Of a DNA stretch of 64,000 bases, positions 11,601-24,824 are shown piece by piece. The stretch spans positions 620,001-684,000 of the forward strand of contig CAADRB010000053.1 in the NCBI GenBank assembly GCA_900708905.1, written 5' to 3'. Position numbers and translations under genes: made by a program. This stretch comes from Hymenolepis diminuta. Taxonomy: Eukaryota > Platyhelminthes > Cestoda > Cyclophyllidea > Hymenolepididae. Under the pieces are notes generated by a model. It worked only from the letters and a program-made list of their open reading frames with translations, made no database searches and had not been told where the DNA came from. Numbering within the stretch: position 1 is the first letter of the stretch; each line of letters begins with the position of its first letter.

Positions 11601-14600
11601 AGTCCTATTTGGACTCTAATAGTTTAAATATTTTACTACTTGACACTGAATACTTTTGAACTCTTAAGGGATAAGTTGAGAATAACTACAGGAGAATAGA
11701 ATGTGCTATCTATTGCTTATCGTTCGTGGTGTGTTCACTGTTTCTGGATGAATATAAGTAAATAATAGAAGACCACGAGAAATTTGATTTTCAAGACTCA
11801 ATTTGAGCAGTTAGTAAAGTCCAGAAACAACCGAACCATGAAAAGAAAAGCTATTGATCTTGACTCTATGTCAACGAAGGACCCAAAACTCTATACAGAA
11901 CCTTCTAACATTCAGTTGTGAGCATGTCACATGTTCTTATAAGTACGTTTGTTTATACATTCCTTGTTGAGAGAATTTAAGACAGAAAATGAAACTTAGG
12001 GGGACGGGAAAAGAAACAATATATAAATAGCGAAAGCCAAATGAGAATAAATCAAATTATTGTCGAGAGATAGATAAAAGGAGTCATTATTAGCTATGAT
12101 CAACTTAATGGGGGTTTTCCTTTTTTACAATTAAAGAATGATAGATTCAGCTGCCTCAATATCTATTTCTCGATGTCCCTTAATGAAGACATTTTATAAA
12201 CAGTGAAAATGTGCTACCTCAACTTCAAATGCCAGCAATCACTAATGAAACACCCTTAGGAAAACAAAATACGTTTTAAAGATCATTCTTATCCCCTCTC
12301 CATAATTGTTCTTGACAAATAACCAACAATTTGCTAAGTGCAATAAAGCAGATTTGTTGAGGCACAGTTCAATAATAAATATCGAAAAACATGACTGAAA
12401 ATTTTAAAGTGCATGTTTGTTGTCCTAGAATGAAAGATTCGCACGCTGCAGATGGTCTCCGTGTCGCCCATCATTCCTATTTCTATGCAGACGACATTGC
12501 TGCTCTCCTCTTAACAGTTAGTTTGGACAAAAACTGTTATTGTTTCATTGATGGGTTGCCCTACAAATGTCAATTATTCGAAGAATAATTATATTCTTAT
12601 GAATAGTCTTAGGAAATTAATGTCGTAAAATGACTGCGCTTCTGTCTTCTCTCTTTTGGTCTGAGTAACCTGTAGCCTGGAGGTAACTCGAGGACTCCTT
12701 GACAATAGCAGCAGGAATTAGGCTTTTAAAAGGACAACAAATAGACACTTACAGTTGGTTCGCTGATGCTCTGTAAACAGAATTCTCTTTCAGAAATCCA
12801 TGCCTCAAGGTCGAAAGCGTCGAAGGAGAATTTGTGGATGGCTTCCGCCAGCCGCAGCTCCTCACGGCGAATTTCAAGTAAATGAGTGACAGTGTACCAG
12901 GCTTGTTCCAACTCGCCAAGAACTTCTCGGAAGCTGCCCAGTCGAGCTCCAGCATTGGCTTCTGTACCCAAATAGGTTTCTTTCACTCTCTAAAACACCG
13001 AAATGTATGAAGAGATTAATCGAACCTCATAATTTAAGACCTTTCTTTTTGTTTTTTTATCTTACAATTGTATAAATTCAACCAAGAAATGTTTAGAACA
13101 ATTTGTCCCTTTTACACCCACTAGGGATAGTAATTTTACTGGAAGTGAGTGGAAACTCGGATTTATTTAAATTAGGCGCTAGCAGATTATTCTGACAACA
13201 AGTCTTTTAAGTCTTAAATAAATTAGCATTCTAAAAAGAAATTATCGAAAATAAGGCCTCATGTTAATAAATGACAAGTACTTAAATAGGAGAGAGATTT
13301 AAATGCTTGAAACATCTTTTCAGTAGTGCTGGTGGCTGAGCCTTAATGAAATCTGAAAATCGGAGATCCCTAGAATGCTATTTCATTCTAATAGATTTGA
13401 AAATCGTAAACTGACCTTTGACCACCAGAATAAAACAGACTTACCTCTAAATTTAGCCTGTTGGCTAATTGAATCTGAGCATAAGAACTTAGCTCATCAA
13501 ACCATCAGCAGTCTACCGAATTTTGAATGTTCCAGAGACGATTCCTGAAGTTCGTTAATGATGTTATTATGAAAACCTCAATCATGTAAAAACGGGCCAC
13601 CAGAGTATACATTAAGTAAAAATTTCTTCAGTTACGGACATGTTTACTTTAAATTATTTTGCAGTTCCTCATGCTTAAAAGCTCTCTTGAGATAAAAGTA
13701 AATAATTTTATTTATCATGAATAATAACAAAATTAATGTATACTGCGTTAATTATCTTTGCTACTACAGAAGAAAAAATCAAAATAATACGTCCCATGGT
13801 ATTAATTTTGCGAGATGATAGATAAATACTTTTTCAAATATTCTCCTATAGACTTCAGTTTATCAAATTGGTCCGCATGTGGAACTTAAACTTTCAGGAT
13901 TATTAATAAATATCACGAAAACCAATTTCAAAGTAATCAATTCGAAAGCATTCGGAATATTTAAGAACTGAAGCAACCCAATCTAAAAGATAGGATTCTT
14001 ACTGACGGCTACTGATTGCTGATATTTAGGATGAAGGTGGAAAGAATTTATAAGAAAAATATGTCGCAAGAAGTGATTTTTTCGTGTAGAAGGTGAACAT
14101 CCATAAAAAAATAAATTCTCCAAATAGCTAAATAATTCCTTTGCATTTATACAAAAAATTGATAAGGAGAGTAGTTAGTTATACTTGTATTTAAGGTTTA
14201 AAAAACGCCCTTGTGGGTATACATTAAGATTAGCAGATTATGCATAACCGTATGTCATCTTTACGAAACCGGTAGCTGTCTCTAAGATTCACGCTGCACA
14301 TTAGTCTATCGCCATGAGTAGGCGATATTAAGTCTCAAGCAGATAGCTACTAGTCATAACAGTAATTGCTTGGATTATGCATATTCGTTTTCGTAAAACC
14401 TTTAACATATGCAGGTGAATTATACGTACTTTTAACTAACGCAGCGAACCCAAGGCTACCATGAACATAAATGAAAGGAAAATAGCCTTACAATACAGAG
14501 GTTTTTCACCCTAGGTCCACGGTTCTCCACTTCCATTATATGGTTCATCAATCGTCGTTTCTCCTGCTGAACTCGAAGTAACTGCTTTCCCACAGCACTC

Positions 14601-17600
14601 CGGTTTTTCGGTGTCCAATCGTCATAAGGTTGTCTGGTTTGCAGCAATTTGTCCTTCACCCACAGCAACTCTGAATTAAGATCAAGCAGATGGCTGGCAA
14701 TCGAGCAGTGCAAATTGAGCAATTCTTCACGTTTTTCCAATGCTTCATCCACTGCTACCAACTGCTTCTCCACCTCTGTATTTACTGCTGAAAAGTCAGT
14801 CGCTCTTCCGGGATAAAACTGCGATAAGGACTCAGTATGCTCCTAGACAAAGAAAGGACGATTTTCTATTGGTCTCGTAAAAATAGGGTAACTTTGATTA
14901 GCTTAATCAATACTGACCTTGATTACATTTGCTGCTTCCGAGTACTTTTCAAAGTCATGACAGTCTCGTTCGTGGGCTTCAAAGCGACGTTGAAGTTCAG
15001 TCAATCCAGCGGTGTTTAGACTGGGATCTTCAACATCTGTCTTGATTTTCGCCAACAGTCTCTTAGCCCAACGTAGCAGGTCTTGAACTGCCTCGTTCAG
15101 TGATAACTCTAGAACAAAATGAAATCCTGCGAAATCGACTGGTATAAAGGTGACCGAGTTAGAAGATAAAGACAAACCTCTGTGAGATTCTTCCAAACTC
15201 AACATTTGGCTATGAAGTTGATGTAGAAGGGTCTCCCAATTTACATAGGTATCATCAATTCGGGTAGACACAATATGATCAACACGAGAACACTGATTAA
15301 TAAGATCCTTTCCCGCCTAAAATAATATATATTAGATTAGCATACTACTCAGCCTTCGGTCTCAAACTGATCAAGAAAAAGGAGTAGGGACCGACCTGAA
15401 TAACACTCTCAGCACGTTCTCGGCTGGCCTCAATCTCGTCCTGTAAAACTTTCACCTGGGCATAAGCGCTAGCGATATCTCGTTTAGAGGTCGAGGTGAC
15501 TTTATTCAGAGCCAATGATTTTTCGCCCATCCAGTCTTCAATCTAGATTTGAAGAAAAAATTTTATTTTAATAAAACAATATTTCTTCCATCATGACATA
15601 TTATGAAGTTGCAATCCGAACATTGCAAGAAGACTTCTGAGTATGATAGATTTTTCAAATGCCGTCACCCACTTCTTAAGTACATTAAACAGTGATTCCT
15701 CTCCATCTTCAACTCTTCTTTGCGATTGTTAAAGGAGGTTGATCACATATTATTGAAATGATCTGGCTTCTCACACCAATTATCGGATATAAATACTAAG
15801 TATACGGATCTTAATCATATCCCTTTAAATTGGCATTCCTATTTTTCATCTCAAAGAGTGGATTGCTTTAATTGTGTGTAGTGTTTCTACCAAGTTAGGA
15901 AGATTATAACAGATAAAGGGTTAATTTTCTCCGTAAACATTTCAAGGTAGTGGGAGATAAATTAGTGACATCTACCTCCTCAAGGCTGTAAGAAGAAAAT
16001 ACAAATGAATCAATTTGACATGACCAATCATCCAATCGAAGCAACTAATCAATAAGATATGGATTTCGCAGACATGGACCCACCCAGAAACCCGGGCATC
16101 AAATCCTGAAAATTGAGTTTCGGAACATTCGGATATTATCAGGTAAAGTAAAGCGAACTACTATGCCACTTATGCCGCTTTCCTAATTGTCAACATTTTT
16201 TCCCTTCATTAAGAAATTATATCAGGCTATGTACAACCTAGGATTGTGTACTTTACTGACTGTCTATTTAGTCAATCAATGATGCAGTGGCGATATTTCA
16301 TATCTAGATACGAGCCTGAAAACCAGCAATCGAAAATTCAGAGCACGAGGAAAAAAACTTATTATTTTTAATCCGGCATTAATTATGATTTAATTATTTC
16401 CCGTTAAGATGTAACAAACTACGGGAAACTTTATGATTAACAAAGGAATGCGAAAAATATTGTAGACAGTAACTTACATCAGCAAAGTCATTCAATAACT
16501 CGTGCAACCTTTGATTCTCCTTCAATAGGCGTTCGCGTTCGTAGGACTTCTCTTTGTTTTGTTCAAGTCTAAAATGATAATGGGGGAATTTTATTACATT
16601 CCAAAAGGTACCAGCTCAGTAGAGATTCAATAACAACTTTATTGAACGTATTCAATAGAAAATTTGAAGGATTGAAAGGCTTTAGAAATTAGGGCTGTTT
16701 ATTAAAAGTCTGCTCACTGTCCAAATTGTTATTTTTCTTCTCTTTCCCGTCGTCAATCATTTTAATTAAGAAAATACCTCTCCATAATTTTTATCCTACC
16801 GTTTTTCTACAGCCTTTGTGCTTAGTTTAAAAACATTTCTTGAAAAGGAGTCCGGTAAGAATATTCAACAAATTCGGCACAAAATTTCGTCGTTGGTGAA
16901 CTCTCGTGAGACCTGCCGTCTCAAATAACCTTTTGATAGTATTTTGATTATTCAGGAGCCACCCAACTTATTATTGCAGTAATTTAATAATACCCACGGC
17001 AAGGCAAATAATACACTTTTCTCTTATTGAAAAGGAACTGAAACAGGGAAACTGTAAAAACCAGTAAGGAATAAAGATTTTAAGAATGCGGTCAAGTCAA
17101 GTTTTAATTCATTTGATCATTGGAGTTGGGTGGAAGCACATTTACACGTATAATTACTCAACAAATTCTTGCCTCTGATATCTGGTGCTTAGTGGCCAGC
17201 TGATTAATGAGAACCGTCAATCTTACCACATCAATTCATTTTTTCCTCCTGATTTCGAGAAAGCTTAATCCTACATGATATTTAAGCGGCTTATATGATC
17301 TGAATATAGCAGAGCTTACTAGGGTTCATTCAAACCGAACGTTCAAATTGATCAATTGGTCAATATCTGAATATTGTGGGCATGAATTCAAACTAAATCC
17401 AAAAATTTGTCACTTGGAATCCTAGAACATGAAGAAGTTAACTACTCATTAAATAAATGTTTACAAGTTGAATCTAAAAATTAAATGACGCAAGACTATT
17501 TTAATACACTGACTTTCTTCTCAACTGCTACCCAACCCCTCTTCTTCACTCCTTATTTGATCGTTAGACTGTTCTCTGCATTCAGATGCTTATCTATCAT

Positions 17601-20600
17601 TAAAAATTGCATTTTTGGCCTTATAGTGTTTATAAATAAGTTCCATCCTAAGGTATTGAATTTCTTTTATCGCCTAACGGTAACGAGATGCATTTAATAA
17701 TCAAAAGTTGTTTTCAATTCAGCTGAACTTTGCAAGTCTATATAAATATATCCAATACAATGGGAAAATATACTAGTCAATATCTGAGTGAATGTCTTGT
17801 TATTTTGCCATCTATTAATATACTATAATAAACAGTAACTCACTATTATATCAATGTTATACTGATAGTCATGAATGAATACCGATTGCATCTGAGACCG
17901 TAAGCATTACTCCACAAAATCTTCGAAAGGGGACTGATATGCTAATTAGTATGTAAAATCATTTTCTCAGCAATTTGGGTTGAATTTAGCAAAAGGAAAA
18001 AACCGACTACATGAAAGATCATTGAGAGAGAAACAGTTTGTAATTACTGACTTTTCTCGAAGACTCTTCAACTTGACAACAAAGCGACCTTCACTACCGC
18101 GAAAAGCACTGAGCAAATCTCTGGCCTTGCGATCCAGTGCGTTGTATCTGTTGCAATAGGAGAGGAGTGCAGCGACGAAGGTTTCATGTTCTTTGAGAGC
18201 GGCTTCGACTGCCTCGATAGAATCCTTGAGTGAGAAAAATTGAAAAATAACCTATGCATAAATTAGATTCATTAATATATAGTAGGTTTCACTATCGTTA
18301 CCTAGGTTTTATGGCTATGGAGGTACTAATCGGATGCTAAAATGGAGAGAGTTGATAATAATGTTTTTGGTTTAATAAAAAGCTATTTTCCTGGTGGTGG
18401 GGGTTAATTAAGGTTAGAGATCATTTCCCACAGTACTATTACAATTCTAGAATCTATGTTACCTGTGGATTTTGACTAGATCTGTTTTGTCTATGTTTTG
18501 CGACCATACTTAATTGTCAGTTGGCGACTTCTGAATGACTGCTCATCCTACAATCACAAAATAGCTCACACAAGATAAAACAGTCAGCGCCTCAAAGTCT
18601 AACTGATTTTGCCTGGCTAACACAATCCAGATTGTCCTGGGTCAGTATTGGGGCTTCCCTCCTTCCTCCTAATTCCTCAGAAGGAATACTAACATATAAT
18701 CCAGATTTCAAGTAAAATAAGAAGTTATGGTTTTAACTTTCGTTTCCCTTTTCGTAAAAATGGGATTAATATTTAAATTATTTGATTTTGAAAATGCATC
18801 CTGGTATTCTATTCCTATATCTGTAAATTCTTTTTGCAATTCGTCCCATCGGTAATTTATTTCCAAACGTAACAAATAGATAGGGATACTACAAAATAAA
18901 CTTCACGTATTTGTGAGATTTTCTTATCAAATCATAATTTTTTGGGAAATATGCTTGTACTTTAACCTGCATAGGGGGGTCAGTTTAGAAGGGCATATGT
19001 AAACCCTGCATGTACTGTTTTGTGGCCTGCTATCTCTTGCTTCATTAAATGTTAAAAGAAAAGCTTAACGTAAGCACACGTAGTTTTATAAGTACACATC
19101 AGAGTAACTTACTATTTGGGGTTGTTGATTCAAGTAGACATCCTGTTGGCTCACCGCTGTTTCAAGACTTCCAAGTTCCGTGAATAAGTCCTGTAGTGGG
19201 TAAATAGATGTATATATCAGTGTCCAAGATGATATTATACTCCAGTNNNNNNNNNNNNNNNNNNNNNNNNNNNNNNNNNNNNNNNNNNNNNNNNNNCATT
19301 AGCTTGATCGGAAAACTTCCATCTAAATCCAGGAATTATTTAATATGGGAAATAAATCACTTATTTTTGCACTCATTTTTGATGCAACTATCGTGTCTAA
19401 AACGAATAAATTGTTTACTATTTAGGACGATTAAATATAAATCCTTCATCCTGAGCGCTTAGAAGGCAAATTCGATATTATACATAATATAAATAGGACA
19501 AATAAAATTAATAAAAGCGTACTTAGTTCTTATAATCTGTAAATGACTCATCTACAGTGATAAGGGAACAACAGGCACCGATAGTGCTCAAGTCCAGTAA
19601 GCTAGAATGATACTTATCATCAACGCTCCTACGATCACATTTAGGCTTCAAAGAACGAAAGAGTAAAGATTATTCCATATATTATTAAACAGAGGTATTT
19701 GGACCGTGAATACCGTTGGGTTCTATCACTTTCCTCCTCCAATATCTAATCTTCTAATCTTCCAGGATCGAACCAAACCATCAGAACCAAAGCAGTCACC
19801 GGTTACCGACAAGGTAAACCATCCCACAATTTCTGCCACATGACTAACATCTGCTTATCATTCATATCAGTGTGAATTCAGAGAGTAACTCAACTGCTAA
19901 AAAAATAAATAAATGGTATAAATGAACGGATACTAACGTTAAAATAAATTAGAAAGAATACACAAAAGTACAAATAGTATAAAAGCGTTCTATGGACGGA
20001 TGAATGACCAACTGCACTGGCTAAGTCGGACTAAAAAGGGGGGTAGCAGAATTCGAGTTCCTCACCACGCTCTAACCAAAATAAAATTTAGGAAATGTTT
20101 TCCCAAACGGGCTTAAGAACTCCCGAAATTCAAAATATGTACCTGAACTGCTATTCTCTGTCCAAGATTGGTGATATTTCTTCGAACCAGGTCACAAGTT
20201 GATGCATATTCCTCAATAACTTGATCGGGATCAATGCGAATTTCCCCTCCTGCAGGCTTAGCGCCTTCTGACGCAGTCAGCTTTTCGTAGTTCGCAAGTA
20301 ATTTCTCCAAGTGTTCCTCAGCATTGAGTAACTCTTGAAGGTCTTCCTCCTGAGCTGACATGGATAGCTTAGCCTCCTAAAAGGAAAAGTTAAAACATAG
20401 AGAGTAAATGGAAATTATTAATAGATTATCGTTTGAGACGTACCTCAACATTTGAAGGAATAGCAATACAAGCGTTCTTGTCCTTCAGGTAATTGACCCA
20501 CTCCAGAAACTCGCCCAGAGACTGGGTCGACTGTAAGTGGCCTCCATGAAAATTTAGCATATTTTCGGACTGCTCAATCTGCCTATCGAATTCAGCCAAC

Positions 20601-23600
20601 TTTCCACACAGAGCATCATGTTCCTTCAGCAGCCAATTTTGTCTCTCATTCATGGAGGAATCTAAGAATTGATAACAGACAGTTATTTGTTCACCAATAT
20701 CGTCCACTTTTGCTCTAATCACTTTGGCATCCGACTTGAGAAACTTTAATACCATATTAAGTTTTGTGAGTTCCACAACTGTTGGAATATTCGTCCAATC
20801 ATGATGATTTAGATAAGTCATTTTTTCATCAATCCAGCTAGTTGTAAAGAAAAAGTCTTGAGCAAGATCTAAAAATGCCTGATCCAAGTTTAATCGGTAT
20901 CTCCTATCTTCAACTCGATCTGCTAGCTGATTCCAGGCGTCGTTGAGCTTGTTTCTAATTTCTGTCACTTTCAAGAGAACAGATTCTGCATTTTTAACCT
21001 TTCCACTGCTTGCAGCGTCAACTATATTTGTAGCTGCCTTGTTGATGTTCATCACCTTATCAGCCATCTCACTCATCTGATTTTCGATTTCATCGAACCG
21101 GCGACCGATAAAATCAAATTGTTCGCGCATTTCAGCTGAAATACCCTTTTCATAGACAGCATCAAGATTTGTAGGTTCTAAGCGATCTAGGAGAGCAGAC
21201 TTTTCAACTATCCAAGAATGCGCTTGATTGGAATTGTTCAAGAACTGATCAAATGACAGGGCATCAATCAACGCCGCTTGCTTCTTATTAATCTTTTCAA
21301 CTAGAAGGACGTAAATCTGAAACAGGTTTTGCACCTTTTCAGTCAGAATGCGTTCCACTTCATTTCGAACCATGAGCAGACTTCGAGCAAGTTTATTAGT
21401 ATCATAGTTTTGAGTGAATTCCTTTGGAAGATAATCAAACTCTTTGCATTCTTCTTTCAGCGTCACTGCCTTTTCATTAATATTTTCAATCACTCGAAGG
21501 TAAGGCTCGACCTCTTCAAGCATTTTCTGATTGAGTTGAACTGATAGGTTTACCGATTTAAGAACATCCAACTCCAAAATTTTCGACTTTTCTGCAATCC
21601 AGTTCTCCGAATCTTCAATCTCCCCATTCAAGAAAAGGACATCACCAACAAAGATAGCTTTAGTTTTGATGAATCCGAGGACTTTGCTGAGTAATCTCCA
21701 TGAAGTCTTGAAGTCATTAATTTCCCGATTATATTTCGATCCCGTTGCTAATTCATCGACCAGATTGAAATAATTCTGTTTTTCAGTTATGTCTTCCTCT
21801 ATATAGCAGATCTGCCGATGAATTCGATTAGCTACAGTAGACACAAATTGGAACTCGATTTCTTCTATGAATTGCATTCGAAGTTTCACGTAATCCCGAT
21901 AACGAGCAATATCTGGAAGAAGATGCCATTGTCGATCAACAAGCATGATTTTCCGTCTCTTTTCCTCGGCTGAAAGCACAATTCGATCCACCATATCACT
22001 CCATTCCTTTTCTAATTCTTCACTCTGAGCGGCGCGATGTTTCTTGAACAGATTATCAACTTGAACACACAGAGTTTTAATTTCAGTATCGACTGCTTCG
22101 ATATTTAGCAATGCATGTTGAATTTGCTCAAACGTGTTTCCAGGCTCAATTATATCGATCCGTTCTTTTAATTCGGCAGCAAATTTCATCAAGATCTCAA
22201 ATTCAATATTTCGTTCAGTGTAGAAGATCTTGTCTTGAATAAATGTACGGCGGTTTTTAATGGTGTCTAGGAGGAATAACCACCGACTGGCAACATCCTG
22301 AGATCTTGAACTGATTATATCTTCTCGAAAGTACCGATAGCGCTTTAGTTCATCCGCAATTTTCAGAAGCATTTCAATCCGATCTTCATAGGCGTACACA
22401 TCGGCTTCGAAAGCTTCGTGTTTCTTTAGAGCCACAATAAGTGCATATCGACTTGTTCCAATCAATTCCTGCTCAGCAATTTGCTGATTTTCTAACAGCC
22501 ATGATTCTCTCATTGCACACTTTGTCTCAAATTTGAGGTATAGCTGATCAAGCATCTCCTGTCTTTTTAGTTCATCGTTCAAATTCAACCAGTATTCATA
22601 TTCACAATGTTCTAGATTCCCCCAAGCCTTGTTCACTTCCGAGATCGTCAGCTGCTTTGGGGGTATATAAGTACGCATTCCTACGGCAAGCATCTCATTC
22701 TTTATGAAAAAGAATGCAACCTCAAGTTCACCCTTTTCGTAAAAATGCGGAGGCTTTACTTCAATTCGGAATCGATTGAATTGAATCAACTGATTTTGAA
22801 GATCATCTAGATTTCCTTGTAGTGCTGAATTGTCTAGATGTTGAATGCTCTCATGAATCCACTTAAGAAGTTTATCCGCTGAAAACTCATAGTTTTTGAC
22901 CTCATTGATAAAACGCATTAAGAGATTTATGACGCGCTCAATACGTCTAGCATGAACCGTATTCACCTTTTCACGAGCAAAGTAATGGTAGAATGAGACA
23001 AGATAGGTGATAATTGACCTTTCTTCTGGTTCTCCTACGACAATATCTTCAGGATCTAAGAGTTTCGGGATTCCAAAGCATCTTTCAGCTGTCGTAAATG
23101 CGATATGCATATTCCGTAAAGGCTCCTCAGGTGAAAGAGAATGGAAGTCAATCAGATCTGGTCGATGCTTATGAATCAGGGCGGCAAATCCAAGGCCATC
23201 TCTCCAACTATTCGTGAAATTTTGGATTTCCACATTCAGATAGCCCTGAGTCTTCGCCTTGCACCATAGTAACAGAGCCTCAGTTGAGTTTCGGCGTAGA
23301 CCAATCGGTTCTTCATAGCCAACGCGTCGGACTTTTTCAATGACTGAAATGTTTTGGACTTGAAATCGTAAAATTATGGTCCAGATTAGACCAAGAATTA
23401 TGCGATTATTCCCATCAACGATGTCGTGTGCACCAATATTCTCTAGATGAACATTTAGCTGGTCCAGAAATGCCAAAGATTTTTCAACATTTTCCAAACA
23501 ATGAATTCGCATGCGACCCGGTGTCGGAGCAGGCTAAATAATAATTATATTAGTTGCATGAATTTACCAATTTGTATCCTGACACACGCTCAATTAGCTT

Positions 23601-23905
23601 AAGTAGAATTCTTCCATCACATAAATCCACGAAAAGATCTTCGATTTGTCTAGGATCATTGCGCAAGAATGTATTCGACCACTTAGTAAATGTTTTCTTT
23701 TGAATTCTTTCGCGTTCCTCTACACATATGTTAAAGAAAGCCTGCAAAACATACCTGCCAAAGTTTTAATACGAGTTCGCTCGTATAATTTTCCACCATT
23801 TGTTGAGGGATTATGCGGACCATATAAGTATTGATTAAACACTGGCACATCATATCTTGGTGAATAGAGGGAGGCATGAATAGGTCTTTCTATTTGTGCA
23901 TCCAT
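2048..23905 (-). CDS. SPTB: Beta-spectrin (conventional, PH-containing)
   Basis: Membrane-skeleton protein that pairs with alpha-spectrin and cross-links actin. Exons in order: 23755-23905, 23568-23719, 20444-23533, 20143-20376, 19113-19190, 18052-18224, 16478-16568, 15396-15542, 15178-15316, 14918-15108, 14492-14842, 12753-12989, 10869-11177, 9319-9630, 4646-5052, 4094-4574, 2705-3243, 2048-2627. All joins are GT-AG and phases agree, giving 7662 nt and 2553 residues. CH1 starts near residue 52 (QKKTFTKW) and CH2 spans about 184-290. Roughly 17 spectrin repeats follow to about 2180, then a Ser/Pro-rich linker and a PH domain at about 2395-2501 (VEGPLIRKW to WIEAIN), then a basic Ser/Arg-rich tail. 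Length fits a 17-repeat beta chain, not beta-heavy (no SH3 seen, too short). The start ATG at 23905 gives the usual short leader before the YERTRIKTLAEERER motif. Exon 3 alone encodes 1030 residues. Confidence 0.95.
5955..6195. other. GC-rich structured island, unidentified
   Basis: Compositionally unlike the AT-rich intron around it. It contains TGGCGCGGTGG (6046-6056) and GGTTCGATT (6059-6067), which resemble RNA polymerase III box A and box B but lie only 2 nt apart, much closer than in a tRNA. A TATAAA lies just upstream near 5954. Short complementary runs occur around 6086-6135. It may be a SINE remnant, a small RNA gene or a retroelement terminus; I do not recognise it. Confidence 0.35.
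6526..6555. repeat. Perfect 11-bp inverted repeat
   Basis: AAGACTTATCT (6526-6536) and AGATAAGTCTT (6545-6555) form a perfect stem with an 8-nt loop. The GATAAGTC core also forms the stem of the hairpin at 181-218, so the two may be related element ends. Confidence 0.6.
7300..8720 (-). mobile_element. Decayed Gypsy-like LTR retrotransposon fragment
   Basis: Minus-strand conceptual translation with frame changes shows, in gag-pol order: a gag-like stretch near 8280-8460 (DYETKEARNH, LRELFASVL); a cysteine-rich nucleocapsid-like stretch near 7820-7930 (HYCRDCP, DVCGKKGSKEAKC); then an open stretch 7412-7672 with VTKQPDLDLLGLYWLDELRLL-like protease/linker sequence, shown here as DLDLLGLYWLDELRLL. 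Just beyond, 7310-7412 has a possible start of reverse transcriptase (KVFCGWISFYACPS). A similar segment at about 8625-8720 duplicates 7310-7412 imperfectly. No long reading frame survives and no LTRs were identified. It lies in the same orientation as the host gene, inside intron 14. Confidence 0.6.
9631..18051 (-). other. Large beta-spectrin introns 6, 7, 11, 12 and 13
   Basis: Introns at 16569-18051 (1483 nt), 15543-16477 (935), 12990-14491 (1502), 11178-12752 (1575) and 9631-10868 (1238). All have GT-AG ends. I see no recognisable gene or complete transposon in them; the short open frames in these intervals have no domain and no splice partners. Confidence 0.6.
15109..15177 (-). other. 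69-nt stop-free spectrin intron 9
   Basis: GTTTGT donor and TTCTAG acceptor. Removing it joins LEESHR to ELSLNEAVQDLL, restoring a normal spectrin-repeat helix. Its length is a multiple of three and it contains no in-frame stop, so retention would insert 23 residues without breaking the frame. Confidence 0.8.
19191..20142 (-). other. Beta-spectrin intron 4, with assembly gap
   Basis: 952 nt between exons 4 and 5, including the 50-base run of N. Exons 4 and 5 join in phase 0 without it. A small exon hidden in the gap cannot be excluded from sequence alone. Confidence 0.75.
19247..19296. other. Assembly gap (50 N)
   Basis: Fifty consecutive N bases, probably a scaffolding gap of nominal or estimated size. 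Confidence 0.99.
23534..23567 (-). other. 34-nt mini-intron (spectrin intron 2)
   Basis: GTAAAT donor, TTTAG acceptor. Removal joins SGYKL to PAPTPGRMRIHCLEN, the conserved CH1 sequence. Without removal the frame meets a stop. Confidence 0.92.
23720..23754 (-). other. 35-nt mini-intron (spectrin intron 1)
   Basis: GTATGT donor, GTGTAG acceptor. Removal joins RIKTLA to EERERIQKKTFTKW, matching the conserved entry into CH1. Introns this short are known from flatworms. Confidence 0.92.
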
Positions 23906-24824
23906 GTCGCGTCAATTTTATTTCCAGGTAGCGGGAGTGACACCGCTTGATATTGTGCGGTAATACAAGGCCTTGAAGTACAACATAAGTTAACCCAGAC
24001 AAACAAAGTTAAATTACAAATTTGGTATTTAAATTGCAAAATTATGTTATGCTGTGAATATAAGGATATTTTTAGTGAAAATTAGACATCCTGTTTTAGA
24101 ATATATTTCCGAACAAGTAAGTGAGGATGCGAAACTTTTATTAAATATCGGGATAATCATTAAAATGTATATAGCCGAGGATTTAGGTTATTTATTTGAT
24201 TATAATTTTTAACTACAGAAAAACATGAAGTAAGTATTCTTGATTACTTGAATATGCAATGTGAAACTGTAAATAATTTGGAAATATTTACGAAATAGTT
24301 TGGCGTTGTAAATGTTTGTCACAAATCATTTAACTGATCGAATGGATTTGTTATTTAAATTAAATGGAACATTGATTACATTTAATTAATATTAGTTATG
24401 TGATATCTCAGTTGACAAGATTATATATCGCTTTTTGCATTTGTTGTTGTTTCTGCTACTAGAGAGAAGTCAAAATGTGATAGAAACCATATTAGAACCA
24501 TGTCTTTTTTTAGAAATCTATCCCACAGACAAATAACAAGGAAAAATATTCCTGAATTTTCTCTTATTGATTTGTTCATCGCTACCTTCATTTGGTAATT
24601 AGTCATAATTATATTAAAGCTGCATTGCGATTTTTAGTGTTAATAATACTCTCAAAGGGGTTTGTTGCCTGTAATTATTGTGATTGGTACATCTGAGTAT
24701 TATTATTTTCGCATGTATTTTACGCCGGTCTGTCATAAATGAGATGTTCACGTTGAGCTGCCCTCTCATATTTTAAATAATAATTAAATTTTATTGTATG
24801 CATAAATTTGTTGCCTAACACTAT

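Noticed and set aside
14903..15271. Single 122-residue exon spanning 15109-15177
   Set aside because: The uninterrupted frame would put 23 non-spectrin residues inside a helix; removing a GT-AG intron restores the repeat. Kept as a possible retained isoform only.
18068..18259. 63-residue minus-strand open frame at spectrin exon 6
   Set aside because: Wrong frame. The spectrin frame between 18224 and 18052 joins exons 5 and 7 in phase.
23720..23747. 13-nt intron between GTATG and CAG at the spectrin 5' end
   Set aside because: Too short to splice. The 35-nt intron to the next AG gives the conserved LAEERER sequence.
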